Assembly: GCF_030674635.1 (NCBI RefSeq)
Contig: NZ_CP089978.1
Coordinates: 1,488,001-1,552,000, forward strand
Source: Moraxella sp. ZY210820
GTDB taxonomy: Bacteria > Pseudomonadota > Gammaproteobacteria > Pseudomonadales > Moraxellaceae
Reading direction: 5' to 3'
DNA length: 64,000 nucleotides
Part shown: positions 10,370 through 20,759 of the stretch, in pieces
How positions within the stretch are numbered: the first letter of the stretch is position 1
How the letters are laid out: each line of letters starts with the position of its first letter
Notes under the pieces: model-generated
The model's input: the letters and a program-made list of their open reading frames with translations, nothing else
The model's database searches: none
Told to the model about the DNA's origin: nothing
Translations under genes and position numbers: made by a program

Positions 10370-13213
10370 TCAAGGCTTAACTGCCACTAAAAGTTGTATC
10401 GCATCAGGGCTAACCGTCATTTGATTGAGTGCTTCTATACCCTCTTGTTGCAATTTAATTAAACGGTCAATTTCATCTTGACGAATACTTGGATTGTATT
10501 GTTTTAAATGATTAAGGCGGTCAATCTCAAATTGCCAACGTTTTTGATAATTAGTCTTTGATTGCTCTTTAATTTGCGGTAGATGTTGTTGTGCTAATAT
10601 CAATGCTTGTTCATAACGTTGTTCAATAATTTCTCGGCGAGCTTTCACCACCTGACGACAACTATTATTATCTAAATGGCTAATACATGGTTTTAACATT
10701 TGTGATTGAATTTTTTCCGATAAATCCTGCCCATTTTCATGTAAAAATACACGAATATATGGACGACTTAATGCCCCATGTACATTGAGATTTTTTGGTG
10801 CAATGACATTCACTTTAAACCATAATTCCATGACTAAAGTACCAGCTTTTAAAGCATTGGTTTTTAATAATGCAACATTAGTACTACCAAAACCTTGTGT
10901 GCAAATCACTTCAATCACACTTTCAATAAATGGATGTTCTAAAGTCAAAAATTGTACATCTTCACGAATTTGTGCTTGTTTGCGGTCAAAAGTTACTGTC
11001 ATACCATCTTCGTTAATGTCCAGTCCTTGTACTTGCATTTGGTCGCTTGGTTTAATAATCAACGTACCATTACTCTGCTCTTCATAATCAATATTGGTCG
11101 AATTCATAAAGCGTTTCATAAATTGTGGCAATAGACTATGCTCATCATGCTCTTCCATTAAACGAACCAAATTACCTGCAACTACAGGACGACATGAATT
11201 ATATTCCAATAATTTATCACGCCCATCGTGCAATTCAGCTTCTAAAGCTTGACGCTGTACATTAACTTCTTCCAATAAATCTTCAAATTGCTGACCTTTA
11301 TCGGCTAATAAACAATCTTTTAATTCAGCAATAAAGTTTTCTTGCAAAGTTTGAGCTGTTGGTGAAATTTGATTAAAAATATTTAAGCCTTCATTATACC
11401 AACGGAACATACGCTCTTGAGCCGTTCCCATCACATAAGGCACATGAATTTGAATGCGATGTTTTTGTCCAATACGGTCTAAACGCCCAATACGTTGCTC
11501 TAAAATATCAGGATTCGCAGGTAAATCGAATAACACTAAATCACTGGCAAATTGGAAGTTACGACCTTCTGAGCCAATTTCTGAACAGAGTAAAATTTGT
11601 GCTCCATAGCTTTCTTCAGCAAAATAGGCAGATGCTTGGTCTCGTTCTAATAAACTCATCCCTTCGTGGAACATGGCTGTACGAATATTACCATGTAAAC
11701 GTAATACGCTTTCTAAGGCTTCAACCACAGGTCCACTGCGTGCAATCAATAATACTTTTTTATGTTTTAATGGTGATTTTTTAAGCTCTGTTAATAGCCA
11801 ATTGACACGAGGGTCAGTTTCCAACCATGCACCATCAAGTTGTAATTCTTCTGGCCACATTTGTTCACGCAACTTACCTGTGGTATTCCAACCTTCAGGC
11901 ATGGTCAATGCTACTGGCTGACAATCTCGCCCTGCAAAACCTTGAATTGCTTCACGAGTATTGCGGAATAATACACGCCCAGTACCATGTCGGTCTAAAA
12001 TTTCATGAATAGCACGCAAACGATGTTCTGGTGTATCTTCAGCCAAACGATAACCTAATAATTGTTCTAATGCTTCAAAATGATGCTCTTCTAATGGCAA
12101 ATCTGTGATTAAATATTCTGCAATTTTAGCGGTATGTTGATACTGTGCCTCTTCATCTAAAAATTGTTCTAAATCATTAAAACGCTGTGGGTCAAGCAAA
12201 CGTAAACGTGCAAAATGACTTTCAATCCCTAATTGTTCAGGTGTTGCAGTCAATAATAGTACACCTGCAGTTTGTTGGGCAAATTGTTCAACCAATTGAT
12301 AACGGTCATTGCCTCCATCTTCACTATTCCACATTAAATGATGGGCTTCATCAATCACCAACAAATCAAAACCTGCTTGTAAGGCTTGTTCTCTTAAATC
12401 TTCATGGTCTAATAATAAATCAATACTCGCAATAATACATTGTTCAGTCAAAAATGGATTGGTTTCTTCATCGTGCTCACGAATACTTGCTGTACGTGTT
12501 AAGTCAAAAATTGAAAAATTCAAATTAAAACGGCGACGCATCTCTATCATCCATTGATATTGTAATGAGTCTGGTACTAAAATTAAAATCCGTTCAGCAC
12601 GTCCGGTTTTTAATTGTTGATGAATAATCAATCCCGCTTCAATAGTTTTACCCAATCCTACTTCATCAGCCAATAACACACGTGGTGCAAAACGTTTACC
12701 AACTTCATGTGCAATATATAATTGATGTGGAATTAGTCCAACCCTTGCTCCAACTAGACCTTTTAGCGGGCTGTGATGCATTCGTCCTTGCATTGCCATC
12801 ACTTCTAGGCGTAAATCATACCAATCTTTAAAATCAATTTGGCTAGCTAATAAACGGTCTAACGGTTTTGATAACTGAATATGAGCACCTAGACGGGTTT
12901 CATTTAATATTTTACGTTCGGCACGTTGTTGTTCATCGTACCGAATCACATGATAACGCATTACGCCTGCAACATTTTCAGTATCTTCAATTAGCCATAC
13001 ATTTTGCTCTTGGTCTGTAATTTCATCGCCAATATGGAAAATAATACGCGATAAAGGTGCATTATTGCGAGCATAAACTCGTGTTCCCTCACTTTTGGGA
13101 AATAGAATGCTCACAGAACGCTCATCTGTATCAATCACTACACCTAATCCTAATTCTGTCTCAGTATCAGACAACCAACGCTGACCAATAGCAAATTGTT
13201 GCAATTTTTTCAC
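10370..13213 (-). CDS. rapA: RNA polymerase-associated SWI2/SNF2 ATPase RapA
   Basis: RapA binds core RNA polymerase and drives its recycling after transcription. The 947 residues match RapA (E. coli 968): tandem Tudor-like N-terminal domains (to about 110), the helicase core with Walker A LADEVGLGKT at 181-190, DEAH box VIDEAHH and motif III LLTATPEQL, then the second lobe with SEIGSEGRNFQFA and QRIGRLDRIGQ, and the RapA-specific C-terminal region. The start is GTG, directly after AAGG, so the ribosome binding site is oddly close. The next in-frame family-like start region is QRWLSDTE, so a few N-terminal residues are uncertain. It is a single gene. Confidence 0.96.
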   Translation of the reverse strand: MKKLQQFAIGQRWLSDTETELGLGVVIDTDERSVSILFPKSEGTRVYARNNAPLSRIIFHIGDEITDQEQNVWLIEDTENVAGVMRYHVIRYDEQQRAERKILNETRLGAHIQLSKPLDRLLASQIDFKDWYDLRLEVMAMQGRMHHSPLKGLVGARVGLIPHQLYIAHEVGKRFAPRVLLADEVGLGKTIEAGLIIHQQLKTGRAERILILVPDSLQYQWMIEMRRRFNLNFSIFDLTRTASIREHDEETNPFLTEQCIIASIDLLLDHEDLREQALQAGFDLLVIDEAHHLMWNSEDGGNDRYQLVEQFAQQTAGVLLLTATPEQLGIESHFARLRLLDPQRFNDLEQFLDEEAQYQHTAKIAEYLITDLPLEEHHFEALEQLLGYRLAEDTPEHRLRAIHEILDRHGTGRVLFRNTREAIQGFAGRDCQPVALTMPEGWNTTGKLREQMWPEELQLDGAWLETDPRVNWLLTELKKSPLKHKKVLLIARSGPVVEALESVLRLHGNIRTAMFHEGMSLLERDQASAYFAEESYGAQILLCSEIGSEGRNFQFASDLVLFDLPANPDILEQRIGRLDRIGQKHRIQIHVPYVMGTAQERMFRWYNEGLNIFNQISPTAQTLQENFIAELKDCLLADKGQQFEDLLEEVNVQRQALEAELHDGRDKLLEYNSCRPVVAGNLVRLMEEHDEHSLLPQFMKRFMNSTNIDYEEQSNGTLIIKPSDQMQVQGLDINEDGMTVTFDRKQAQIREDVQFLTLEHPFIESVIEVICTQGFGSTNVALLKTNALKAGTLVMELWFKVNVIAPKNLNVHGALSRPYIRVFLHENGQDLSEKIQSQMLKPCISHLDNNSCRQVVKARREIIEQRYEQALILAQQHLPQIKEQSKTNYQKRWQFEIDRLNHLKQYNPSIRQDEIDRLIKLQQEGIEALNQMTVSPDAIQLLVAVKP

Positions 13214-13421
13214 CTTATTTATAGTATGGAAAACATAATAATATCATAAAATCCACATATACAGTACACAATCATTATTTATGGTTTTATGACTTATCAC
13301 CAAGTGAGTATCTTTATTATTTTATTATAACACAATCCATCATATTACATCATTTTTTATATTATCTTTTTTAAATTAAATGCTTAATTAATTCAATGTG
13401 ATAACTTTACTTATTTGCAGT

Positions 13422-13449
13422 AAAAAAGGAGATGATATACATCTCCTTT
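13422..13449 (-). terminator. Rho-independent terminator of the kds-lpt-surA run
   Basis: AAAGGAGAT / ATCTCCTTT, a 9-bp stem with a 7-base loop, followed on the minus strand by a T run. It lies 18 bases past the surA stop codon and marks the end of the seven-gene run. Confidence 0.85.
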
Positions 13450-13466
13450 CTTTTCATTAATGATGA

Positions 13467-14753
13467 TTATTTAAAACGCTCATCTTTAATTTCAACATAA
13501 GCACCTGAGCGTACTTCACGCAACCAATTTTCCATTTCAGTTTGATATTGACTATCCCCTAAAATTTGACGTGCCATATTACGTTGATTTTCTTCTGTCA
13601 TGTCATATTGGCGAGTATCTGTTACTTGTAAAATATGCCAACCAAATTGGGTTTGAAAAGGCTGACTAACATGACCCACTGGTGTACTTTTCATCACCAC
13701 TTCAAACTCAGGTACCATTGTACCTAAATTGACCCACCCCAAACTACCACCATCACGGGCAGAACCTGTATCGGTAGAAAAAGTTGATGCTAATGTAGCA
13801 AAATCTTCACCGTTTACCGCACGCTGATACAAGACATCAATCATATGTTTAGCATCTTGCTGACTTACAATTGTTGTTGGTTGAATTAAAATATGACGTG
13901 TTTGATATTGTGGTACAATTTGCTTTTCAGCTCCAGCACGGCGATCCAAAACTTTTACCAAATGCACACTACCATCTTGTCCTTGAATCAGCTCCGACAC
14001 TCCACCAGCTTGTAAAGAACTCACACGCACCGCAAGCTCTGCTGGAATTTCTGATAACTCTTTCCAACCTAAATCTTGAGCAATAACTTGATTGGCTATA
14101 TGGCTATATGCCTGACGAATATTTTGTACCGATTGCCCTTGTTGCAATTGTTGTTGCACTTGCTCTGCTGTTGTACGAGCATTATCTCCTGCTATACGTA
14201 AATGTACCACATGATATTGACTACCAGTCGATGCTTGACCTGCTGGAGACTTTAAAAAATTATCAATATCTTGGTCGCTAATCTTGATACGAGACATCAC
14301 CATTTGCTGACTTAAACGCTGAATAGCTAAATCTTCTGCTAAACCTGCACGCAAACTTGCATAAGTATTAGCTTGTTTAGCATCAACTTGTTGTTGAAAC
14401 TCTTCTAAACTATTTGCACCTGCTTGTTTAGCAATATTTAGCATTGCTGTATTGAGCTCTTGCTCACTCACTTTCACGCCATAACGTTTCAGTAAATTTT
14501 TTTGTGCTTGACGTAAAATCAGTTGGTCTAATACACGCTGTTGTAACATCAGTTGATTAGCTACTGTTTCACCCTGTGCTTGTAGTTGCTTACTATAGAG
14601 TTCAACGCCTTTTTTTAAATCGCTTTGTAAGATAACCCCATCATCAACTACGGCAACAATACTATCATTTATTTGAGCAAAGTTAGTCGTACTCAACCCC
14701 ATCATAGCAACCAGTACAGTTGCTTTAAATGTATTCTGCATTAATTTTTTCAT
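13467..14753 (-). CDS. surA: Periplasmic chaperone / peptidyl-prolyl isomerase SurA
   Basis: A periplasmic chaperone that escorts outer-membrane proteins, LptD among them, to the BAM complex. From the chosen start it has 428 residues: a signal peptide (MKKLMQNTFKATVLVAMMGL... ending about TNFAQ), the N-terminal chaperone domain (INDSIVAVVDDGVILQSDL), then two parvulin (PPIC) domains at about 175-275 and 285-385, the second with GEDFATLAS and GWVNLGTM. I take the ATG at 14753, which overlaps the lptD stop as TAATG, rather than the upstream in-frame ATG at 14768. Translational coupling to lptD fits, because LptD is a SurA client. Confidence 0.95.
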   Translation of the reverse strand: MKKLMQNTFKATVLVAMMGLSTTNFAQINDSIVAVVDDGVILQSDLKKGVELYSKQLQAQGETVANQLMLQQRVLDQLILRQAQKNLLKRYGVKVSEQELNTAMLNIAKQAGANSLEEFQQQVDAKQANTYASLRAGLAEDLAIQRLSQQMVMSRIKISDQDIDNFLKSPAGQASTGSQYHVVHLRIAGDNARTTAEQVQQQLQQGQSVQNIRQAYSHIANQVIAQDLGWKELSEIPAELAVRVSSLQAGGVSELIQGQDGSVHLVKVLDRRAGAEKQIVPQYQTRHILIQPTTIVSQQDAKHMIDVLYQRAVNGEDFATLASTFSTDTGSARDGGSLGWVNLGTMVPEFEVVMKSTPVGHVSQPFQTQFGWHILQVTDTRQYDMTEENQRNMARQILGDSQYQTEMENWLREVRSGAYVEIKDERFK

Positions 14754-17314
14754 TAGCGTTGTGTCCACATCTGATTCGTTTTGTTAAAACCTAATACTCG
14801 ACTTTCTAATAAACTGTTAAATTTATTATTAAAGCCACCTAAACCTTTTAAGGTAAACTCTGCCATGATTGCACGATTTGCTTTGATATCTGGCGAGTTT
14901 GGATCATCTAAATCATTATAATAAGACCGTCCATAAACAGATACGCCCCAACAACATGATTCATAATTAACCCCTGCAAGCATATCTCGCCATACATTGT
15001 TATCAATATCATATTGTACATGACCAACTATTCGCCAGTTATCTTTTACAGGCTGAATAAATGAAAACATGGCTTGGTCATAAGCAGTTTGACGACCTTG
15101 TATTTCTTGACGATTAAAATAACCTAAATTATATAAATTACCTTTATCGCCTGTGTAATAAATTTGTATATCACGTTGTGCATTTGTACCAGAAGAAGTC
15201 CATGCGGCATTGGCACTCATAGACAGATTTTCTGTAAACTGGCTACCTACACTTACAATTGGACCTGTGCGACGTTCCGTTTCTACATCACGCAAGGTAA
15301 CACGGCGATCTTCAAAAAAGAAACTTTGACCGATACCAGCACGCAAACGTTCTAAGCCTAATTCATCAAACACACGATAATTCACGCCCAAACTTAAGAA
15401 ATTATTATCATCTAAACGGTCATGTCCATAAAATCGTGTAGAGCTAAATAACTGGTCATAATTAATAGATGCTGTTGTAGTATCAAAATTTGGGTTATTT
15501 GTTTGATTTTTATAGCCTGAATAAGCATAAAAAGCACGTGGCGAAATTTGCTGTAAAAACTTACCTTGCTTTTCAAAGTTTAAGCCCATATCTAGCGTAA
15601 ATTGTGGTACAACTACCGAATTATTATCATTTTTAGCAAGATTACGACTATTCAAACTATCACGATCATACCATGTATTAATGCTTTTTACACCAATACT
15701 TGGCACAATAAAACCATAAGGCTGGCGATAATTATAACGTAATGCTAAACTATTATAAAAACGTGTACCACTGGTTTCAATGGCTGACATATCTCGCACA
15801 TTTTTCTTAAAATAAGCGGTGTCATTATCATATTCAAATTGCCAACCTTTAATATCACTCCCTTTCACATAATTCAGTAAAAATTGTGGTAAACGAGCAT
15901 AAGGACGTTTATCATCACTCACATCTTTATCTAAAGTCTGGAAACTTTCTACTTTAAGCTGGGCATTTAGACCTTGAATACCATTAGCATAATTTAAACG
16001 TAATGCACGGCGTAAATTTAAGTCAGTATGTGTACTGGTATTTTGGCTTAAGTCAGAGAAAAAGTCTTTATCTGACGCATAATTATACTCGCCTGATAAG
16101 TCAAATTGTGGATTAATTTTCCAATAATGTAAAGCATGAAAATCTGCACGTTTTTCACCATATTTACGGTCAGATGGTAAATAACCTCCCCATAACTTTC
16201 CGCCACCAAAATTCTCTGTCAAATAGCGAAATTCTCCATCAAGCATAACCCCTCTATCCGTCATAATACGTGGTGTTAATGTTGCATCATAATTTGGTGC
16301 TAAATTTAAATACACAGGCGTAGCAATTTGTACACCACCATTATTCGTATAACCAAAATTAGGTGTTAAAAGACCTGTCGTACGTCTATCATCTATCGGA
16401 AAATTAAAATATGGAACTGATATCACAGGTGTATTTTTAATATACAGTTTAGTACCTTTAGTAACACCACGTCCTGTTTCCTGATTTAATTTAATTTCTT
16501 TGGCTTTAATTTTCCATGTTGGCGATTTACTTGGTGCACAGGCTGAATAACTTGCTTCTTGTAAAATTACTTCATGCGTATTTGGACGAGAAATCTTTTT
16601 TGCGTAACCATGTGCGTGTGTTTGCTCACTAATATAATAGCTACTTTCCAAGTCGCCAATTTGTTGTTTTAAGTTATAACGAATACTATCACTTTGTGCT
16701 ACAATACCATTTTGAGCCATTTCTACACGACCTTGTACAGTAGCATAAGTTTGTGTTGGATCAATGGTAACTTTATCAGCACGAATTTTACGACCCATCT
16801 GCTCAATTTGTACATCGCCAATTAATTCAGAATCGCCAATAGGGTTATAATAACCATAATCTGCATGAATAATCGTTTCGCTATCTTCTAAATCAGCAGT
16901 CGGTGTTTTTGCTGAGACAGGCGTAACCCAAGTTCCCTGACAAAAACGATTAAAATGCTTTAATTTTTTATTATCAACATATTGTTGTAATTCACTATTA
17001 GGCTGATAATAACGTTCAAAAAATGATTGTCCTGCATATTGTTCATTTTGCGGTGCAATTGGTTTGACCTGTGGAGCTTTAGTCTCAATTTGTTGTTGAG
17101 TCTCGGTGTCTAGTTGTAGTTTGTCTTGCTCAGCTGATGTTTTTACCATTTGTTCTAATGGTTTAGGTTCATCAACCTGATTAACCGATACCAATCCTAC
17201 TTTACCAACTGATTCAATTTCTACACTTGCATTCTCTTGTGCATAAGCCAATGAATAACTTGAGCAAAGTGTCATTATTGTCACTGCTAGACGATTCATT
17301 TGAAATTTTATCAT
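14753..17314 (-). CDS. lptD: LPS-assembly outer-membrane protein LptD
   Basis: The outer-membrane translocon that, with LptE, inserts lipopolysaccharide into the outer leaflet. The 853 residues comprise a signal peptide (to about 25), a spacer rich in Q/E/P, an OstA/LptA-like jellyroll (about 130-300, from HADYGYYNPIGDSELIGDVQ) and a large C-terminal beta barrel. The disulfide cysteines are recognisable: FCQGTW near residue 129, SACAPS near 252 and the CC pair of YESCCWG near 790. This is the four-cysteine pattern used for LptD maturation. It lies 20 bases after lptB and shares a TAATG junction with surA. Confidence 0.96.
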   Translation of the reverse strand: MIKFQMNRLAVTIMTLCSSYSLAYAQENASVEIESVGKVGLVSVNQVDEPKPLEQMVKTSAEQDKLQLDTETQQQIETKAPQVKPIAPQNEQYAGQSFFERYYQPNSELQQYVDNKKLKHFNRFCQGTWVTPVSAKTPTADLEDSETIIHADYGYYNPIGDSELIGDVQIEQMGRKIRADKVTIDPTQTYATVQGRVEMAQNGIVAQSDSIRYNLKQQIGDLESSYYISEQTHAHGYAKKISRPNTHEVILQEASYSACAPSKSPTWKIKAKEIKLNQETGRGVTKGTKLYIKNTPVISVPYFNFPIDDRRTTGLLTPNFGYTNNGGVQIATPVYLNLAPNYDATLTPRIMTDRGVMLDGEFRYLTENFGGGKLWGGYLPSDRKYGEKRADFHALHYWKINPQFDLSGEYNYASDKDFFSDLSQNTSTHTDLNLRRALRLNYANGIQGLNAQLKVESFQTLDKDVSDDKRPYARLPQFLLNYVKGSDIKGWQFEYDNDTAYFKKNVRDMSAIETSGTRFYNSLALRYNYRQPYGFIVPSIGVKSINTWYDRDSLNSRNLAKNDNNSVVVPQFTLDMGLNFEKQGKFLQQISPRAFYAYSGYKNQTNNPNFDTTTASINYDQLFSSTRFYGHDRLDDNNFLSLGVNYRVFDELGLERLRAGIGQSFFFEDRRVTLRDVETERRTGPIVSVGSQFTENLSMSANAAWTSSGTNAQRDIQIYYTGDKGNLYNLGYFNRQEIQGRQTAYDQAMFSFIQPVKDNWRIVGHVQYDIDNNVWRDMLAGVNYESCCWGVSVYGRSYYNDLDDPNSPDIKANRAIMAEFTLKGLGGFNNKFNSLLESRVLGFNKTNQMWTQR

Positions 17315-17334
17315 CTTACTCTACCCCATAAACC

Positions 17335-18075
17335 CTAAACTTTAAAATCTTCACCCAAATATACACGGCGAACAGTTTCATTGGCAAGAATTTCCTCTGG
17401 CAAACCTTCCGCAATCACAGCACCCTCACTCACAATATAAGCACGCTCACAAATTGCTAAAGTCTCACGCACATTATGGTCAGTAATCAACACACCAATA
17501 CCACGTTGTTTCAGTGTTTTGACAATATCCATAATATCACCTACAGAAATTGGGTCTACACCTGCAAAAGGTTCATCAAGGAGCATAAATTTAGGATTCG
17601 CTGCTAATGCACGAGCAATTTCAGCACGACGACGTTCACCGCCAGATACACTCATACCTAGCGAATTTTTAATATGCGTAATACGAAAATCTGCCAATAA
17701 CTGCTCTAATTGCTGTTGGCGTTGGACTTTATTTAAATCTTTACGCATTTCTAAAATTGCCATAATATTTTCCGCAATGGTTAATTTGCGGAAAATCGAT
17801 GCCTCTTGTGGTAAATAACCAATCCCCTGTTGGGCACGTTCATGCATAGCTAAAGCTGAAATATCTTGATTATCCAAGAAAATTGAACCTTTATCCATAC
17901 GCACCAAACCCACAACCATATAAAAGCTTGTGGTTTTACCTGCACCATTTGGACCAAGTAGACCGACAATTTGTCCACTTTGCATTTCAAATGAAACGTC
18001 CTTAACCACCCAACGCTTATTATAGTTTTTTGCCAAATGACGAATGGTTAAAGTCTGTACTCGACTTTCACGCAT
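17335..18075 (-). CDS. lptB: LPS export ABC transporter ATPase LptB
   Basis: The cytoplasmic ATPase powering extraction of LPS from the inner membrane by LptB2FG. The 246 residues show Walker [11 protein letters not shown]-loop [15 protein letters not shown], signature [15 protein letters not shown], Walker [14 protein letters not shown] and the H-loop ITDHNVRE. These match LptB rather than other ABC ATPases; the EASIFRKL and FAGVDPISV stretches are typical. It shares a TAATG junction with lptA. It is not followed by rpoN, as it is in many gammaproteobacteria, but by lptD. Confidence 0.96.
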   Translation of the reverse strand: MRESRVQTLTIRHLAKNYNKRWVVKDVSFEMQSGQIVGLLGPNGAGKTTSFYMVVGLVRMDKGSIFLDNQDISALAMHERAQQGIGYLPQEASIFRKLTIAENIMAILEMRKDLNKVQRQQQLEQLLADFRITHIKNSLGMSVSGGERRRAEIARALAANPKFMLLDEPFAGVDPISVGDIMDIVKTLKQRGIGVLITDHNVRETLAICERAYIVSEGAVIAEGLPEEILANETVRRVYLGEDFKV

Positions 18076-18602
18076 TAGTCTCTTGCTCCTGGAAAGGATT
18101 TTTGACTTGATGGCGGAATAACAAGTTGTACACGACCTGATTTAGAGCCTGTTGCTTCAACATCTCCCTTATTCATGCTATAACGTAAGGTTTCTGCACG
18201 CATAATTGCACCATCTTGATTAAGATATGCACCACCAGATAAAGTAATAATACCTGTTGATGCATTATAAACAATCTTTTGTGCTTGACCTTGAGCAATT
18301 CCTTTTTCAACATGGATTTGCTGTTGGAATTTTGCAGGACGACCCGTTGCTGTTATACTACTAATTTCACGTTTAGCATTTAAATGAGCGACGATAGAAT
18401 CCGCTTGTACTTTTAATGTCCCTTGTTGAATGACAACATTACCTGAATAAGTCGTTACCCCTGTTTTGTCATTATAAGTCGCACGGTCAGCAGACAAAGT
18501 AATTTGCTGATTACGGTCAGATGGAATTGCAAAAACTGTACTTGTGGTAGCCAATAATAGCCCCATAACCGAAATTTTTACCAAAGATTTATTCTGGTGC
18601 AT
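18075..18602 (-). CDS. lptA: Periplasmic LPS-bridge protein LptA
   Basis: The soluble periplasmic jellyroll that links LptC to LptD in the transenvelope LPS bridge. It has 175 residues with a signal peptide (about 1-25, ending SKVFA-like TVFAIPSD), followed by the OstA repeat: [32 protein letters not shown] and [19 protein letters not shown]. Length and motif order match LptA. It overlaps the end of lptC by 14 bases and its stop codon overlaps the lptB start. Confidence 0.93.
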   Translation of the reverse strand: MHQNKSLVKISVMGLLLATTSTVFAIPSDRNQQITLSADRATYNDKTGVTTYSGNVVIQQGTLKVQADSIVAHLNAKREISSITATGRPAKFQQQIHVEKGIAQGQAQKIVYNASTGIITLSGGAYLNQDGAIMRAETLRYSMNKGDVEATGSKSGRVQLVIPPSSQKSFPGARD

Positions 18603-19146
18603 ATTGACCTCTTATACTAGAAAATTCATATAAACCTGTATTTAAGTCAGCAGATAGCCCCTGACTACTAAACATGGCATGATTGGATTGTACTAAGACT
18701 TGATGTGTCGTTTCAATACGTTTTTGTTTAGGATAAACAGTTAATTCAGCAGTTGTGAGTTGCATATCGCCTTGTGGTGTAATTTTAGTTACAACCACCC
18801 CATCAGATAAAATCACTTTTTGGTTATTGTCATAACCATTGACGGTTTTAGCAAAAAATTTTGTATCTTCTTGACCCTGCTTAAACATTGTAGCAGTAAT
18901 ATTTGTCATTTGCGATTGCTCTGTTTTTAAATCTTGTTGTAAATTATCAATAATAGCTCGCATTTGTAACTGTCCTTGTTCATCACTTTTCATGACCTGT
19001 ACATTTTGAGCAGAATACATGAAGTTACTAGGCTGTTTTACCTCTAATTTTGCACGTTTACCCGCAAAATAATAGTAACTACCGCTTAATATTGCCACCA
19101 CGATGGCAACAATATATAGCAATTTATGTTCCATATTCAATATCAT
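18589..19146 (-). CDS. lptC: LPS transport inner-membrane anchor LptC
   Basis: A bitopic inner-membrane protein that receives LPS from LptB2FG and passes it to LptA. The 185 residues have one membrane helix (about 8-25) and a periplasmic beta-jellyroll with SNFMYSAQNVQVMKSDEQGQ, TAELTVYPKQKRIET and FSSQGLSADLNTGLYEFSS. The last is the LptC signature region. An internal ATG five codons in is an alternative start. It lies 16 bases after kdsC and overlaps lptA by 14. Confidence 0.93.
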   Translation of the reverse strand: MILNMEHKLLYIVAIVVAILSGSYYYFAGKRAKLEVKQPSNFMYSAQNVQVMKSDEQGQLQMRAIIDNLQQDLKTEQSQMTNITATMFKQGQEDTKFFAKTVNGYDNNQKVILSDGVVVTKITPQGDMQLTTAELTVYPKQKRIETTHQVLVQSNHAMFSSQGLSADLNTGLYEFSSIRGQYAPE

Positions 19147-19162
19147 GACCTAACGCTACGCT

Positions 19163-19696
19163 CTACACTTTTAAAAATTCATTCAGTAAACGTTGATATT
19201 CACCTTTAGCTGTCAATAAAATATCACATACTTCACGCACTGCCCCACGTCCGCCATAGGCTTGGGTAACAAAATCTGCACGATAACGCAATTCACTATG
19301 ACCATTCGGTACTGTTACTTTCATACCAGCAATCGCAAAAGCAGATAAATCTGGCCAATCATCACCCATATATAAACAATCACTCGGTTGTAGACCTAAG
19401 TTTGTACACGCCTCTTTCAGTGCTACGCCTTTATCTTCACGCCCTTGAAAGACTAAATCAACCCCCAAATCACTCATACGTTTTTCAACAATATAACTCT
19501 TACGCCCTGTAATAATAATTACTTTTATGCCTGCTTTTTGTACCAATTTCATGCCTAAACCATCACGAATATCAAATGATTTAATTTCATCACCTGTATT
19601 CGTCAAAGTTACAAAGCCATCACTTAAAATCCCATCAACATCTAAAACTAAGGCTTGAATATGTTTTGCACGCTCTAATAATGGAAAAGAAATCAT
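19163..19696 (-). CDS. kdsC: 3-deoxy-D-manno-octulosonate-8-phosphate phosphatase
   Basis: Hydrolyses KDO-8-phosphate to KDO for LPS core synthesis. It is a 177-residue C0-type HAD phosphatase without a cap domain: nucleophile motif LDVDGILSDG, motif II IITGRKS, and motif III/IV with GDDWPDLSAF. These match KdsC (E. coli 188). Its ATG overlaps the kdsD stop (TAATG), so the consecutive enzymes of the KDO pathway are translationally coupled. Confidence 0.96.
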   Translation of the reverse strand: MISFPLLERAKHIQALVLDVDGILSDGFVTLTNTGDEIKSFDIRDGLGMKLVQKAGIKVIIITGRKSYIVEKRMSDLGVDLVFQGREDKGVALKEACTNLGLQPSDCLYMGDDWPDLSAFAIAGMKVTVPNGHSELRYRADFVTQAYGGRGAVREVCDILLTAKGEYQRLLNEFLKV

Positions 19697-20676
19697 TAAC
19701 TTACTCCTGCTTGAATTAAATCGTGCATACTAATCACACCAATTACTTTACGCTGTTCATCAACCACAATAAATTGATTAATTTTTTTATCACGTAATTG
19801 CTCCAAAGCTTCCACTGCACGCAATTGCTGACCAATGGTATAAGGATTTTGTGTCATCACATCTTGAACAGGCATATCAACACTTAAACCATGCTGACGT
19901 TCAATTAAACGACGTAAATCACCATCGGTAAAAATACCTAATAACACATCATTGTCATCAACCACTGTGGTTAAACCTAATCGCTTAGCACTCATTTCAT
20001 ATAATACTTCATTCAGTGGCGTTGATGGTTTAACTTTAGGCAAACTCTCACCTGTATGCATTAAATTTTCTACATGTAATAATAAACGCTTACCCAATGC
20101 ACCAGCAGGATGAGAACGAGCAAAATCATCAGCAGTAAAACCTCGTGCATCCAATAAAGCTACAGCTAAAGCATCACCCAAAGCCAATGTTGCAGTTGTG
20201 CTTGATGTTGGTGCTAAACCCAATGGACAGGCTTCTTCTGACTCACCTAATGTTAAAGCCACATCAGCATTTTGTGGCATAGGTCCTTTATCATCACGGC
20301 TAATGGTAATTAATGGCACACCCAAACGTTTAATAAGTGGCATTAACATCATAATTTCATCACTTTTGCCTGAATTAGAAATCGCAATCAATACATCACC
20401 TTTTACTAACATTCCTAAATCACCATGCCCAGCCTCTCCCGGGTGCATAAAAAATGATGGTGTTCCTGTAGATGCAAAAGTGGCTGCCATTTTACGTCCA
20501 ATATGTCCTGATTTACCCATTCCTGTTACCACAACACGCCCTTGACAGTTAAATAAAATCTCACAAGCACGGTAAAAACGCTCATCAATTTGTTGAGCTA
20601 AAATTTGCAACGCTTTTTGTTCTATTGCCAAAGTTTGGCGAGCAATGGTTTGATAATTCATCGGATTCATCATCAT
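19696..20676 (-). CDS. kdsD: Arabinose-5-phosphate isomerase
   Basis: Converts ribulose-5-phosphate to arabinose-5-phosphate, the precursor of KDO. The 326 residues have a SIS sugar-isomerase domain (VVTGMGKSGHIGRKMAATFA, HPGEAGHGDLG, AISNSGKSDE) to about 200 and two CBS domains behind it (MHTGESLPKVKPSTPL; VQDVMTQNPYTIG), like E. coli KdsD (328). Three consecutive ATG codons leave the exact start open by two residues. It is the first gene of the kdsD-kdsC-lptCAB-lptD-surA run; the promoter must lie in the 70 bases between it and the repeat. Confidence 0.96.
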   Translation of the reverse strand: MMMNPMNYQTIARQTLAIEQKALQILAQQIDERFYRACEILFNCQGRVVVTGMGKSGHIGRKMAATFASTGTPSFFMHPGEAGHGDLGMLVKGDVLIAISNSGKSDEIMMLMPLIKRLGVPLITISRDDKGPMPQNADVALTLGESEEACPLGLAPTSSTTATLALGDALAVALLDARGFTADDFARSHPAGALGKRLLLHVENLMHTGESLPKVKPSTPLNEVLYEMSAKRLGLTTVVDDNDVLLGIFTDGDLRRLIERQHGLSVDMPVQDVMTQNPYTIGQQLRAVEALEQLRDKKINQFIVVDEQRKVIGVISMHDLIQAGVS

Positions 20677-20759
20677 TCAGACTAAAATATTGTTTATTTT
20701 AGCATATCTTACACTATGATTGGTTAAAATCTGTAGTAATGATGTGAATTTAACATAAT

